Shown: in pieces, positions 51,156-60,918 of the stretch | How the letters are laid out: every line of letters begins with the position of its first letter | Numbering within the stretch: the first letter of the stretch is position 1 | DNA from: Burkholderia sp. BCC0322 | GTDB lineage: Bacteria; Pseudomonadota; Gammaproteobacteria; Burkholderiales; Burkholderiaceae | Direction of reading: 5' to 3' | NCBI RefSeq assembly: GCF_902833045.1 | Contig: NZ_CADFDU010000001.1 | Span: 1-64,000 of the forward strand | Length of the DNA: 64,000 nt | The notes under the pieces: generated by a model | The model's input: only the letters and a program-made list of their open reading frames with translations | Databases searched by the model: none | What the model was told of the DNA's origin: nothing | Made by a program: the position numbers and the translations under genes

Positions 51156-51587
51156 TTAGTGCGATGCCACGGCCGCACTCTGGATCGAATCGACGAGCGC
51201 CGCGTTGTCGTAGCGTCGTCCGGCAATGCCCCATCCACCGTCGACCGCATGGACGACGTTCACCCAGACTTGCGCAGGCGTCAGCCGCCCGCCCGCACGG
51301 CGCAGCACGATCGCGGTCGCCCGTTCGACGAATTGGCGCTGCCGGTCGGGCGCCGCCAGCGCCACCGCGGGCAGCTTCAGCTCGACGAACGCGGCAGGCT
51401 CCGCGCGCCCGTGCACGAAGGTCCGGTGCCGCGGCAGCACGTTGAGCGTGCCCACGACGTTCGGCGCCAGGAACGCATTCCCGGTCAACCCCTCGACTTC
51501 CAGCAACGCATCGGTCAATTCGGCAAACACCGGCCCTTCGTCGTCCGGCGTGAAAACCCCTTCGGATACTGTCAGCGTAATCGGCAT
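51156..51587 (-). CDS. Tautomerase superfamily protein
   Basis: A 143-residue protein with the N-terminal catalytic proline of the tautomerase/4-oxalocrotonate/MIF superfamily (MPITLTVSEG). The initiator Met must be removed. It is fused-length (about two 4-OT units): the second half starts near FVERATAIVLRRAGGR. Substrate unknown. A TetR gene is divergent and may repress it. Confidence 0.75.
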   Translation of the reverse strand: MPITLTVSEGVFTPDDEGPVFAELTDALLEVEGLTGNAFLAPNVVGTLNVLPRHRTFVHGRAEPAAFVELKLPAVALAAPDRQRQFVERATAIVLRRAGGRLTPAQVWVNVVHAVDGGWGIAGRRYDNAALVDSIQSAAVASH

Positions 51588-51661
51588 CGCACTTTCTCCT
51601 GGTCAGGTCATCGGTTGGGTGACGTGATATAAATACCAGTCACTCTCTATACAATAGACAC

Positions 51662-51694
51662 TGATCGCTCTCTTTGCAAGATAAAGAGTGATCA
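51662..51694. promoter_or_regulatory. TetR-type operator between tautomerase and TetR genes
   Basis: TGATCGCTCTCTTT and AAAGAGTGATCA form an imperfect inverted repeat around GCAAGAT just upstream of the TetR start (51713). A partial copy, AGTCACTCTCTATACAATAGACACTG (51637-51663), lies next to it. TATACAAT there may be a -10 box. Both fit autoregulation by the TetR protein. Confidence 0.55.
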
Positions 51695-51712
51695 CTCTGA
51701 AGCGAGCCTGTC

Positions 51713-52309
51713 ATGCGTTATACCGTCGAGCACAAGCACGAAACCCGCACGCGCATCCTCGATGCCGCGAGCCGCCTGTTCCGCCAGGAGGGGTATGGCG
51801 GTTCCGGCATCGGTCCGCTGACGAAGGCGGCGGGCGTCACCAACGGCGCGTTCTACGGCCATTTCAAAACGAAGGGCGAAGCATTCCGGCAGGTCGTCCT
51901 CGATGGCCTCGACCAGCTCCGGCAGGGCGTCGCGACGTTCAAGGCCGAGCACGGTGCGCGCTGGCGGCGCCCGTTCGTATCGTTCTACCTCGGCCCGCGG
52001 CGCACGTGCGAACTCGGCGAAAGCTGCGCGCTGCCCAGCCTGTCCCCGGAGGTGATGCGCGCCGACGATGAAACGCGCGACGCATACGCGCACGCATTGC
52101 GACAGATCGTCGACGAGTTGTCGGCCGGGATGGACAACCCACCCGACGACGACCGCGCGATCGCGCTCCTCGCGCTGCTGTCGGGCGGGGTCACGCTCGC
52201 GCGCGCGGTGCGCGACCCCGAGCTGGCGCAGCGCATCGCCGATGCGGTCGGCCGGTACGCGGTGGCGATCGCCGAACGCACTGACGTGCAGCCCGAGCAA
52301 CAGAAGTAA
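51713..52309 (+). CDS. TetR family transcriptional regulator
   Basis: A 198-residue regulator: helix-turn-helix at 10-55 (ETRTRILDAASRLFRQEGYGGSGIGPLTKAAGVTNGAFYGHFKTK) and a C-terminal all-helix ligand domain. It is divergent from the tautomerase gene and separated by the repeat at 51662-51694. The ligand is unknown. Confidence 0.87.
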   Translation: MRYTVEHKHETRTRILDAASRLFRQEGYGGSGIGPLTKAAGVTNGAFYGHFKTKGEAFRQVVLDGLDQLRQGVATFKAEHGARWRRPFVSFYLGPRRTCELGESCALPSLSPEVMRADDETRDAYAHALRQIVDELSAGMDNPPDDDRAIALLALLSGGVTLARAVRDPELAQRIADAVGRYAVAIAERTDVQPEQQK

Positions 52310-52321
52310 CCAGCCGCCAAC

Positions 52322-52356
52322 AAAAAACCCCGATCCGCGTCGCCACGGATCGGGGT
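52322..52356 (-). terminator. Terminator of the ceo operon
   Basis: ACCCCGATCCG and CGGATCGGGGT (52327-52337, 52346-52356) form a perfect 11-base stem. Read leftward it is followed by TTTTTT. It ends the leftward llpE-ceoAB-opcM operon and separates it from the convergent TetR gene. Confidence 0.9.
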
Positions 52357-52402
52357 GCTTCGATCGACCACTTGTTGCAACGGCCCGCCTCGGGCCGGCG
52401 CG

Positions 52403-53938
52403 TCAACGCGCGGCTACCTCCGCCTTGACGGACGCCGCATCGCCGACCGCCGTCGGCGCATTACCCCACCCGCCGCCCAACGCGCGGATCAGGTTCACGG
52501 TCGACACGGCCTGCGCACCGGTCAACTGGTTCGCCTGCAGTTGCGACTGCAGCACCGAGCGCTCGCTGTCGATCACGTCGAGATAGGCAACCTCGCCTTC
52601 CTGATACTGCGTGCGCGACAACGTCGCCGCACGGCGCGACGCATTGACGGCCGCATCCTGCGCGCGGATCTGATCGTCGAGCAGGCGCAGGTCGGCGAGA
52701 TTGTCCTCGACCTCGCGGAACGCGACGAGCACCTGCTGCCGGTAGTTCGCGACCTGCTCGTCGTACTGCGCGCGCGCCTGCTGCACGCCGGCCGCACGGC
52801 GTCCGCCGTCGAACAGCGGCAGCGTCAGCGCGGTGCCGGCGAACGGCCCGAGCAGGAACGTGCGGCTCGACCACAGGAACAGGTTGCCGAGCGTCGACGC
52901 TTCATAGCCGAACGCCCCCGTGATATCGAGCTTCGGGAAATACGCGGACTTTGCAAGGCCGATCCGCGCGTTCGCGGCCGCCATCGCACGCTCGGCCGCC
53001 GACACGTCCGGGCGGCGTTCGAGCAGTGCGGACGGCAGGCCCGGCGGAATCTTCACCGCGACCGGCACGATCGGCGTCTCCTTGAACCCGAAATCCGCCG
53101 GCGCCTTGCCGAGCAGGATCGCGAGCGCATGCTCGGACGCCGCACGCCGGCGCGCGACGCCGACTGCATCGGCCTGTGCGCTGGCCAGCTCGTTCTTCGC
53201 GCGCGACACGTCGAGTTCGCTGATGTCACCTTCGTTGAAGCGGCGCTGCACGAGCTTCAGTGCCTGCTCGCGCAGATCCACGGTGCGGCGGTACAGGTCC
53301 TGGTCCGCATCGAGCTGACGCAGTTCGAAGTAGTTCTGCGCGACGTCCGCCTGCAGCGCGAGCTGCACCGAACGGAACAGCGCTTCGCTCTGCGCCTGGT
53401 CGGCGCGCGACGCCTCGACGTTGCGGCCGACTCGGCCGAACAGGTCGGCTTCGTACGACACCGTGCCCTGTGCGCGCCACAGCGTCGCATTGGTCGGGCC
53501 CGTGCCCTGCGGCTGGAACTGCGACGCCGACGACAGCCCTTCGCGCGTCGGCCCGAAACCGGCGCCGATCTGCGGGAACCATTGCGAGCGCGCCGTACGC
53601 GTCGCCGCGCGTGCTTCCTCGACACGCGCGGCCGCGGCCTTCAGGTTCTGGTTCGCGGCGAGCGCCTGCGTCTCGAGCGAATCGAGCACCGGGTCGCCGA
53701 ACACCTTCCACCATTCGCCGCGATGTTCGCCGTCCGACGGCTCGGCCGTCTTCCACGTGCCGGCCTGTTCGCCCGCGGCGAGCGTCGGCGCTTCCTTGAA
53801 CGCGGCGGGCGTCGGCGCATCCGGGCGCTTGTAGTCGGGGCCCACCGCGCACGCGGCGAGCAGCGTCGCGAGCAGGGTGCTCGCGGCCGCCACCTTCGCG
53901 AAGCGCATCAGGCCATTCGTGTTGTGCAAGTTGTTCAT
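52403..53938 (-). CDS. opcM: Outer-membrane efflux lipoprotein OpcM
   Basis: A 511-residue NodT/OprM-type outer-membrane channel. The signal peptide ends in the lipobox LLAAC, so the N-terminal Cys is lipidated. Two repeated outer-membrane-factor halves follow (EAPTLAAGEQAG to LALQADVAQNYFELRQL and GKAPADFGFKE to FREVEDNLADL). It is the exit duct of the CeoAB RND pump. It starts 10 bases after ceoB. Start 53938 gives the proper signal peptide. Confidence 0.9.
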   Translation of the reverse strand: MNNLHNTNGLMRFAKVAAASTLLATLLAACAVGPDYKRPDAPTPAAFKEAPTLAAGEQAGTWKTAEPSDGEHRGEWWKVFGDPVLDSLETQALAANQNLKAAAARVEEARAATRTARSQWFPQIGAGFGPTREGLSSASQFQPQGTGPTNATLWRAQGTVSYEADLFGRVGRNVEASRADQAQSEALFRSVQLALQADVAQNYFELRQLDADQDLYRRTVDLREQALKLVQRRFNEGDISELDVSRAKNELASAQADAVGVARRRAASEHALAILLGKAPADFGFKETPIVPVAVKIPPGLPSALLERRPDVSAAERAMAAANARIGLAKSAYFPKLDITGAFGYEASTLGNLFLWSSRTFLLGPFAGTALTLPLFDGGRRAAGVQQARAQYDEQVANYRQQVLVAFREVEDNLADLRLLDDQIRAQDAAVNASRRAATLSRTQYQEGEVAYLDVIDSERSVLQSQLQANQLTGAQAVSTVNLIRALGGGWGNAPTAVGDAASVKAEVAAR

Positions 53939-53948
53939 TGTGTTGTCC

Positions 53949-56900
53949 TCAAGCATCCGAAGCCGGCACGCCCTGGGACGGCACACCGTAGCCGGCCGAG
54001 TCCTTGCCCGCGACGTGGATCTTGCCGCCCGCGAGCGTGCGCAGCACGACGTAGAACACCGGCGTCAGCATCAGCCCGAACAGCGTCACGCCGAGCATCC
54101 CGAAGAACACCGCGACACCCATCGCATGGCGCATTTCCGAACCGGCACCCGTCGACGTGACAAGCGGCACCACGCCCATGATGAAGGCGATCGACGTCAT
54201 CAGGATCGGGCGCAGCCGCAGCCGGCTTGCCTCGATCGCGGCCTCGAGCGGCGTCCTGCCGTCGTGTTCGAGTTCACGCGCGAATTCGACGATCAGGATC
54301 GCGTTCTTCGCCGACAGCCCCACCAGCACCATCAGGCCGATCTGCGTGAAGATGTTGTTGTCGCCCTGCGTGAGCCACACGCCCGTCAGCGCCGACAGAA
54401 TGCTCATCGGCACGATCAGGATCACCGCGAGCGGCAGCGTCAGGCTTTCGTACAACGCGGCGAGCACGAGGAACACGAGCAGCACGCTGATCGGGAACAC
54501 GTACATCGCCGAATCGCCGGCAAGAATCTGCTGGTACGTGAGGTCGGTCCATTCGAACCGCACGCCACGCGGCAGCGTCTCGTGCGCGATGCGCTCGATC
54601 GCGGCCTGCGCCTGGCCCGACGAGAAGCCCGGTGCCGGGCCGCCGTTGATGTCGGCCGCCGTGTAGCCGTTGTAGCGCACCACCATTTCCGGGCCGAACG
54701 TCGGCGTCACCGTGACGAGCGACGACAGCGGCACCATCTCGCCCTTGTCGTTGCGCGTCTTCAACTGCAGGATGTCGTCGGCGCGCTGGCGAAACGGCGC
54801 ATCGGCCTGCACGCGCACCTGGTACACGCGCCCGAAGCGGTTGAAGTCGTTCACGTACAGCGAGCCGAGATACACCTGCATCGTGTTGAACACGTCGGTC
54901 ACGGGTACGCCGAGCTGCTTCGCCTTCACGCGGTCGAGATCGACGTTCAGCTGCGGCACGTTGATCTGGTAGCTCGTGAACAACGGGCCGAGCTCAGGCG
55001 CCTGCTGCGCGCGCTTGATGAAGTCGTTGGATGCATCCGCAAGCCGCGCATAGCCGACCGCGCCGCGATCCTCGATCTGCATCTTGAAACCGCCGAGCGT
55101 ACCGAGGCCGAGCACCGGCGGCGGCGGGAACACCGCGACGAACGAGTCCTTGATCGCGCCGTACTGCTGGTTCAGCGCGCCGGCAATCGCACCGGCCGAC
55201 AGCGCCTTGCCGTGCCGTTCGGAGAACGGCTTCAGCGTGACGAACACGATGCCCGCGCTCGAGCTGTTCGTGAAGCCGTTCACCGACAGCCCCGGGAACG
55301 CCACCGCGCTCTCGACACCCGGCTGCTTCAGCGCGATCGAGCCCATGTCGCGGATCACCTTCTCGGTACGGTCGAGCGATGCGCCGTTCGGCAGTTGCGC
55401 GAACGCGATCAGGTACTCCTTGTCCTGCGCGGGCACGAAGCCGCCCGGCACGACCTTCGACACCAGCACGGTCGCGCCCACCAGCACGAGGTACACGCCG
55501 AGCATCAGCGTCTTGCGCGACAGCACGCCGCGCACGCCGCGGCCATAGTTCTCCGCACCGCGATGGAACACCTTGTTGAAGCCGCGGAAGAAGCCGCCGA
55601 GCACGCGGTTCATCACGCGCGTGAGCCAGTCTTCCTTGTCGCCGTGGCCCTTCAGCAGGATCGCGGACAGCGCCGGCGACAGCGTCAGCGAGTTGAACGC
55701 CGAGATCACCGTCGAGATCGCGATGGTCATCGCGAACTGCTTGTAGAACTGGCCGGTCAGGCCCGACATGAACGCGAGCGGCACGAACACGGCGACGAGC
55801 GTCAGCGCGATCGCGATGATCGGCCCGCTCACTTCCTGCATCGCCTTGTAGGTCGCTTGCCGCGCGTTCATCCCGCTTTCGATGTTGCGCTCGACGTTCT
55901 CGACCACCACGATCGCATCGTCGACCACGATCCCGATCGCGAGCACCATCCCGAACAACGACAACGCATTGATCGAATACCCGAACGCGAGCAGCAGCGA
56001 GAACGTGCCGATGATCGACACCGGCACCGCGATCAGCGGAATCAGCGACGCGCGCCAGGTCTGCAGGAACACGATCACGACGATCACGACCAGCGCGATC
56101 GCTTCGAGCAGCGTGTGCACGACCGCCTTGATCGACGAACGGACGAACTGCGTCGGGTCATAGACGATCTTGTAGTCGACGCCCGCCGGCATGTCCTGCT
56201 TGAGCTCGGCCATCGTCTTGCGCACTTCGTCCGAGATCTGCAGCGAGTTCGCGCCCGGCGACTGGTTGATCGCCATCGCGACGGCCGGCTTGTTGTCGAG
56301 CAGCGAGCGCAGCCCGTATTCCGACGCGTCGAGCTGGATCCGCGCGATGTCGCGCAGGTGCGTGACGCCGCCGTCCGGCGTCGTCTTCACGACGATGTCG
56401 CCAAACTCGTCTTCCGTCTGCAGACGGCCGCGCGCGTTCACCGACAACTGCAGCGGCGTGCCCGGCAGCGACGGCGATGCGCCGATCACGCCGGCCGCGA
56501 CCTGCACGTTCTGCTCGCGGATCGCCTGAACGACGTCCTCGGCCGACAGCCCGCGCTGCGCGACCTTCTGCGGATCGAGCCACACGCGCATCGCGTAGTC
56601 GCCCGAACCCCACAGCTGCACCTGGCCGACGCCCTGGATCCGCGACAGGCGATCCTTCACGTTGATCAGCGCGTAGTTGCGCAGGTAGGTCATGTCGTAG
56701 CGGTTGTCCGGCGAGATCAGGTGGACCACCATCGTCAGCGTCGGCGAGCTCTTCACCGTCGTGATGCCGAGCCGCTGCACGTCTTCCGGCAGGCGCGGCA
56801 GCGCCTGGTTCACGCGGTTCTGCACGAGCTGCGTGGCCTTGTCCGGATCGGTGCCGAGCTTGAACGTGACGGTGATCGTCATGTTGCCGTCGCTGTTCGC

Positions 56901-57149
56901 CTGCGACTGCATGTAGAGCATGTCCTCGACGCCGTTGATCTGCTCTTCAAGCGGCGACGCGACCGTCTCGGCGATCACTTTCGGGTTCGCGCCCGGATAC
57001 TGCGCCTTCACGATCACCGAAGGCGGCACGACTTCCGGATATTCCGAGATCGGCAGCAGGAACATCGCGATCACCCCGCCGAGCAGGATGATCACCGATA
57101 GGACTCCTGCGAAGATCGGTCGGTCGATAAAGAATTTTGAAATGTTCAT
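53949..57149 (-). CDS. ceoB: RND efflux pump inner-membrane transporter CeoB
   Basis: A 1066-residue HAE1-type RND pump. MNISKFFIDRPIFAGVLSVIILLGG opens the protein, the proton-relay aspartates lie in GIVVDDAIVVVENV (helix 4), and the two large periplasmic loops and FGMLGVTLFGLMLTPVFYV at the C-terminus are present. It exports chloramphenicol, trimethoprim and fluoroquinolones in B. cenocepacia. A large open frame on the opposite strand is a codon-bias shadow. Confidence 0.92.
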   Translation of the reverse strand: MNISKFFIDRPIFAGVLSVIILLGGVIAMFLLPISEYPEVVPPSVIVKAQYPGANPKVIAETVASPLEEQINGVEDMLYMQSQANSDGNMTITVTFKLGTDPDKATQLVQNRVNQALPRLPEDVQRLGITTVKSSPTLTMVVHLISPDNRYDMTYLRNYALINVKDRLSRIQGVGQVQLWGSGDYAMRVWLDPQKVAQRGLSAEDVVQAIREQNVQVAAGVIGASPSLPGTPLQLSVNARGRLQTEDEFGDIVVKTTPDGGVTHLRDIARIQLDASEYGLRSLLDNKPAVAMAINQSPGANSLQISDEVRKTMAELKQDMPAGVDYKIVYDPTQFVRSSIKAVVHTLLEAIALVVIVVIVFLQTWRASLIPLIAVPVSIIGTFSLLLAFGYSINALSLFGMVLAIGIVVDDAIVVVENVERNIESGMNARQATYKAMQEVSGPIIAIALTLVAVFVPLAFMSGLTGQFYKQFAMTIAISTVISAFNSLTLSPALSAILLKGHGDKEDWLTRVMNRVLGGFFRGFNKVFHRGAENYGRGVRGVLSRKTLMLGVYLVLVGATVLVSKVVPGGFVPAQDKEYLIAFAQLPNGASLDRTEKVIRDMGSIALKQPGVESAVAFPGLSVNGFTNSSSAGIVFVTLKPFSERHGKALSAGAIAGALNQQYGAIKDSFVAVFPPPPVLGLGTLGGFKMQIEDRGAVGYARLADASNDFIKRAQQAPELGPLFTSYQINVPQLNVDLDRVKAKQLGVPVTDVFNTMQVYLGSLYVNDFNRFGRVYQVRVQADAPFRQRADDILQLKTRNDKGEMVPLSSLVTVTPTFGPEMVVRYNGYTAADINGGPAPGFSSGQAQAAIERIAHETLPRGVRFEWTDLTYQQILAGDSAMYVFPISVLLVFLVLAALYESLTLPLAVILIVPMSILSALTGVWLTQGDNNIFTQIGLMVLVGLSAKNAILIVEFARELEHDGRTPLEAAIEASRLRLRPILMTSIAFIMGVVPLVTSTGAGSEMRHAMGVAVFFGMLGVTLFGLMLTPVFYVVLRTLAGGKIHVAGKDSAGYGVPSQGVPASDA

Positions 57150-57194
57150 GTGTGGCTCTGTCTGGTTGAACGCGGATACGAAGCGGCGGGCCGC

Positions 57195-58412
57195 TTACGA
57201 ATCCGCCTTCGCCGGTGCGGCCGGCTTCGCGGTGCCCGCGAGCGGCGCGGACGGCGCGTCACCGCCCGTCATCGGGACCATGTGCGGCTTCACCTGTTCA
57301 CCGGGGCGCACGCGCTGCGTACCGTTCACGACCACGCGATCGCCGGCGGAGAGCCCACTCACGATCACGCGCTGGTTGCCGTGCTGCATCCCCTGCTGCA
57401 CCTCGCGGTAGGACACGCGGCCCTGCTGGTCGACGACGAACACGAACTTCTTGTCCTGGTCGGTGTTGATCGCCGCGTCGTCGACGAGCAGTGCCTCGTG
57501 CGGCGCGCTGCCGCCCACCTTCACACGCGCGTAGAGGCCCGGGACGAGCGCGCCGTCGGCGTTGTCGAAGCGCGCGCGCACGCGGATCGTGCCGGACGAC
57601 GTATCGAGCCGGTTGTCGACCGAGTCGATCTCGCCGCTGCGCGAGTAGCCCGTTTCGTTCGCGAGACCGAGCTCGACCGGCACCTTGCGGCCACTGCGCG
57701 CACCGCTGATGTATTGCAGATAGGTCTGCTCGTCCGCGTCGAACGATGCGTAGATCGGCGACACCGACACCAGCGTCGTCAGCGGCGCGGCCGATGCACC
57801 GGCCGACACGACGTTGCCGAGCGTGATTTCCGCGCGCGACACGCGGCCCGACACCGGCGCGGTGATCCGCGTATAGCCGAGGTTGATGCGCGCCGTTTCC
57901 AGCGCCGCTTCGGCGGCCTTCAGGTTCGCCGCCGCCTCGCGCGCCGCATTCTGCTTCTCGTCGTAGTCGCGTTTCGCGATCGCGTTGTCGCCGATCAGCC
58001 GCTGCGCGCGCTGCCAGTCGGTCTGCGCGTAGCCGTTGCGCGCCTGCGCGGCCGCAAGCTGCGCAGCCGCACGATCGGTTTCGGCCTGGTACGGGCGCGG
58101 GTCGATCACGAACAGCACGTCGCCCTTCTTCACGAGCGCGCCGTCCTTGAAATTCACCGCGACGATCGTGCCCGACACTTGCGGGCGCACGTCGACTTTC
58201 TCGACCGCTTCGAGGCGGCCCGAATAACTCTGCCAGTCGGTCACGGTCTGCGGCACGACGGTCGCGACGTCGACTTCGGGCAGCGGTGCTGCCGCTTTCT
58301 CCGGTGCGTTTGCGTTCACGCGCATCGCGCCGAACGTTCCGAGGCCGACGACGGCGAGCGTCACGATCGCCGCTGTCGCGATTCGGGAACGGGAGGTGCG
58401 TAGGATGGCCAT
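57195..58412 (-). CDS. ceoA: RND membrane-fusion protein CeoA
   Basis: A 405-residue periplasmic adaptor. One hydrophobic N-terminal segment (ATAAIVTLAVVGLGTFGAM), a barrel-sandwich hybrid (VDVRPQVSGTIVAVNFKDGALVKKGDVLFVIDP), an alpha-hairpin and YTRITAPVSGRVSRAEITLGN. It links CeoB to OpcM. The start at 58412 is used, while a longer frame upstream overlaps the hydrolase gene in another frame. It lies 45 bases before ceoB. Confidence 0.9.
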   Translation of the reverse strand: MAILRTSRSRIATAAIVTLAVVGLGTFGAMRVNANAPEKAAAPLPEVDVATVVPQTVTDWQSYSGRLEAVEKVDVRPQVSGTIVAVNFKDGALVKKGDVLFVIDPRPYQAETDRAAAQLAAAQARNGYAQTDWQRAQRLIGDNAIAKRDYDEKQNAAREAAANLKAAEAALETARINLGYTRITAPVSGRVSRAEITLGNVVSAGASAAPLTTLVSVSPIYASFDADEQTYLQYISGARSGRKVPVELGLANETGYSRSGEIDSVDNRLDTSSGTIRVRARFDNADGALVPGLYARVKVGGSAPHEALLVDDAAINTDQDKKFVFVVDQQGRVSYREVQQGMQHGNQRVIVSGLSAGDRVVVNGTQRVRPGEQVKPHMVPMTGGDAPSAPLAGTAKPAAPAKADS

Positions 58413-58444
58413 GTGGATCTCCAGTAAACGTGGATTGGTTTTGG

Positions 58445-59305
58445 TTATTCGGAACGATTCGGCTGGCGCGCCTGGAAGCGGCACTGGAAGAAGCGCACGG
58501 CTTCCTCGAATGCGGCTTCGTGCGTCGCGAGCGCGGCGTGCGTGATGTCCGGATAGCGGATCACCTGCGTGAGCACGCCCGACGAGATCAGGCAGCTCGC
58601 ATATTTCTCCGCTTCGACGTGCAGCACGTCGTTCTGCGCGGTGACGACGAGCGTCGGCGGCAGCCCCGCGAGGCGCACCGATTCGAGCGGCGCCGCGTAC
58701 GGGTGCATGCGCTGCGCGGCCTGCGGCAGGTACGCGCGATAACATGCCGCGCATTCGCGCGCGGTAATGTCCGACGCGAGGCGCTCGGCGTCGCCGATGC
58801 GCGTCATGCTCGGGTCGAGCATCGGCCCGAACAGCGCCTGCGCGGCGATCGACACCTCGCCGCGGTCGCGTGCGATGAACGCGAGGCAGTTCGCGAGCTG
58901 GCCGCCCGCGTCGTGACCCGCGACACCGATTTTCTTCGGGTTGCCGCCGAACGCGCGGGCGCGCGTCGCGGCCCACACGGCGGCGCGATACGCATCCTCC
59001 GGCGCGGCCGGAAAAGGAAAGGCCGGCGCGAGCGAATAATCGACCGACACGACGAGCGCTGGTAAGCGTTCTGCTAAAAAACGCGCGGCGAAATCGGCGT
59101 CTTCGAGCGAACCGCGGACGAAGCCGCCGCCGTGGAAATAAAGCACTACCGGCAACCCGGTCTTGTCCGGGCGGCGGTAGAGGCGCAGCACGATGTCCTG
59201 CGCGTAGCCGGGAATTTCCACTTCGGCGACCGTCAGCGCCACGCCCGCCGTGGCTGGCGCGGGCAAAGCGGCTTTCAGGAATTTGCTGAATTCAGAAGCG
59301 TCCAT
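58445..59305 (-). CDS. llpE: Lipase-like protein LlpE
   Basis: A 286-residue alpha/beta hydrolase of the hormone-sensitive-lipase group, first gene of the ceo operon. The oxyanion loop FHGGGFVRG and the acid (AQNDVLHVEAEKYA) and His (PDITHAA) regions are present. The nucleophile elbow normally reads GDSAGG but here reads GHDAGG, so the catalytic Ser is Asp (codon GAC). The protein may be inactive as an esterase or use an Asp nucleophile. The start at 59305 (MDASEF) is preferred over ATG 59386. Confidence 0.87.
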   Translation of the reverse strand: MDASEFSKFLKAALPAPATAGVALTVAEVEIPGYAQDIVLRLYRRPDKTGLPVVLYFHGGGFVRGSLEDADFAARFLAERLPALVVSVDYSLAPAFPFPAAPEDAYRAAVWAATRARAFGGNPKKIGVAGHDAGGQLANCLAFIARDRGEVSIAAQALFGPMLDPSMTRIGDAERLASDITARECAACYRAYLPQAAQRMHPYAAPLESVRLAGLPPTLVVTAQNDVLHVEAEKYASCLISSGVLTQVIRYPDITHAALATHEAAFEEAVRFFQCRFQARQPNRSE

Positions 59306-59479
59306 GACGATGCAGCATCCATTTCGAGATGGAACGAATTCTGGGTCCGGCAGACATTGGGATAAATGCCTATAATCCGGCAACACAATTCAACGCCCCC
59401 GAACAATCCGAGGCTGCGTTTACCCACGAGGTAGCGCAGCCTTGTCGTTCCGGAGGCTCATTAGATTGCGGAGGTTGTG
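59306..59479. promoter_or_regulatory. Divergent llpE/ceoR control region
   Basis: A 174-base gap between llpE and ceoR. A hairpin with arms AGGCTGCG and CGCAGCCT and inner TACC/GGTA (about 59411-59443) lies in the ceoR leader. TATAATCC near 59370 (GCCTATAATCC) is a strong -10 candidate on the plus strand. This region is described as salicylate-responsive in B. cenocepacia, through CeoR. Confidence 0.55.
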
Positions 59480-60484
59480 ATGGACCGGCTTCAGGCCATG
59501 CAGGTGTTTACTCGCGTCGTCGATACAAGCAGCTTCACCAAGGCAGCAGAAACGCTCAGCTTGCCGCGAGCGTCCGTCACGACGATCATCCAGAATCTCG
59601 AAGCATTCCTCGGTGTGCGGCTGATGCACCGGACCACCCGCCGGCTGTCGCTCACGCCGGACGGCGCCGCGTATTACGAACGATGCGTGCGGATCCTCGC
59701 GGACGTCGAGGAAACCGAGGCGAGCTTCCAGGCGAACAACCGGAAGCCGCACGGAAAGTTGCGTATCGACATGCCGGGTTCGATCGGACGGCTGCTCGTG
59801 ATTCCGTCCCTGTGCGAATTTCATACGCGCTATCCGGACATCGACCTGCAGCTCGGCCTGTCCGACCGGCCGGTCGACCTGCTGCAGGAAGGGGTCGATT
59901 GCGTGATCCGCGTCGGCGCACTGCAGGACTCGTCGCTGGTCGCGCGCCGGGTCGGCCTGTTCGAATGCGTGACGGTCGCGTCGCCCGACTATCTCGAGCA
60001 CCACGGTGAGCCGCAAACGATCGACGACCTGAACCAGCACAAGGCCGTCAACTACTTCTCGAGCCGCACCGGCCGCACGATCGACTGGACGTTCCTGATC
60101 GAAGGCAAGGAAGTCGAGATGAAGATGGAAGGCATCGTGTCGGTGAACGACGCGGATGCGTACGTGACCTGCGGGCTCGAAGGCTTCGGGCTGATCCAGC
60201 CGCCGCTCTTCATGGTGCTGCCGCATCTGCGCGAAGGCCGGCTCAAGGAAGTGCTGCCCGGCGTCAAGCCGCTGCCGATGCCGATCTCGGTCGTGTATCC
60301 GCACAGCCGTCATCTGTCACCGAAAGTGCGCGTGTTTGTCGACTGGGTCGCCGAAGTGTTCGACCGCTGCCCGCTGCTGAGCGGCAAGGGCAGCCTCGAC
60401 GCGACCTGCAGCAAGCGCACGTTCGAGGAAGCCGAGCGCGCACCGGCGCTCGACACGCCGGTCATCAACGAGTGGGTCGCGTAA
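59480..60484 (+). CDS. ceoR: LysR-type regulator CeoR
   Basis: A 334-residue LysR regulator: helix-turn-helix at 1-60 (AMQVFTRVVDTSSFTKAAETLSLPRASVTTIIQNLE), effector domain beyond residue 90 (LRIDMPGSIGRLLVIPSLCEF, DCVIRVGALQDSSLVARRVG). ATG 59480 has GGAGG directly upstream, and a GTG one codon earlier is also open. It is divergent from llpE-ceoAB-opcM and is expected to control it. Confidence 0.88.
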   Translation: MDRLQAMQVFTRVVDTSSFTKAAETLSLPRASVTTIIQNLEAFLGVRLMHRTTRRLSLTPDGAAYYERCVRILADVEETEASFQANNRKPHGKLRIDMPGSIGRLLVIPSLCEFHTRYPDIDLQLGLSDRPVDLLQEGVDCVIRVGALQDSSLVARRVGLFECVTVASPDYLEHHGEPQTIDDLNQHKAVNYFSSRTGRTIDWTFLIEGKEVEMKMEGIVSVNDADAYVTCGLEGFGLIQPPLFMVLPHLREGRLKEVLPGVKPLPMPISVVYPHSRHLSPKVRVFVDWVAEVFDRCPLLSGKGSLDATCSKRTFEEAERAPALDTPVINEWVA

Positions 60485-60918
60485 CGTCCGACCCGCGCGA
60501 CCGAATCGCGCAACTGAACGACACGCGCGGGCCGCGAGGCCCGCGCGTCGCCCCGCCTCCGCGCCCCGCCTCGGTGCCCCGTTTCCCGCCCGGCGCACCC
60601 GATCCTTCCCGAATCCGCAGCAAACCTTTGTGCCGTGCGACGCAATCGTCCGCGTGCGTCGCCGCGTACCGTCGTCGCTCCCGTGCGAGGCCCGCTGCAA
60701 GCCGGTTCGAGCGGTTTCCGCATAACCCTGCCGGGTGTACGGATGTCGATTGTTCCACTGACGCGACAATTCAATTCGCATCCGCCGCATTTATCGCGAC
60801 GGAACAGATACCTAGAGTAAACCCTGTCGCGCACCTCGTTGCGCATCGAACAGATCCCGCTTGATGGGACCGGAGTCAGCGCTGAAGCGCTCACTCATAT
60901 CGACACAGGAGTTTCGCC
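60485..60918. other. Intergenic region after ceoR
   Basis: No gene is seen. ACGCGCGGGCC-gcga-GGCCCGCGCGT (60523-60548) is a perfect 11-base hairpin without a T tail, possibly the end of the ceoR transcript. The right-hand part (60730-60900) has AT-rich bits (GATTGTTCCACTGACGCGACAATTCAATTCG) that could be the promoter of the DUF4148 gene. Confidence 0.5.

Noticed and set aside
53877-57101. 1074-codon open frame opposite ceoB
   Set aside because: It mirrors a full RND pump gene and is rich in His, Arg and Asp as expected from antisense of GC-biased codons. It has no recognisable domain.
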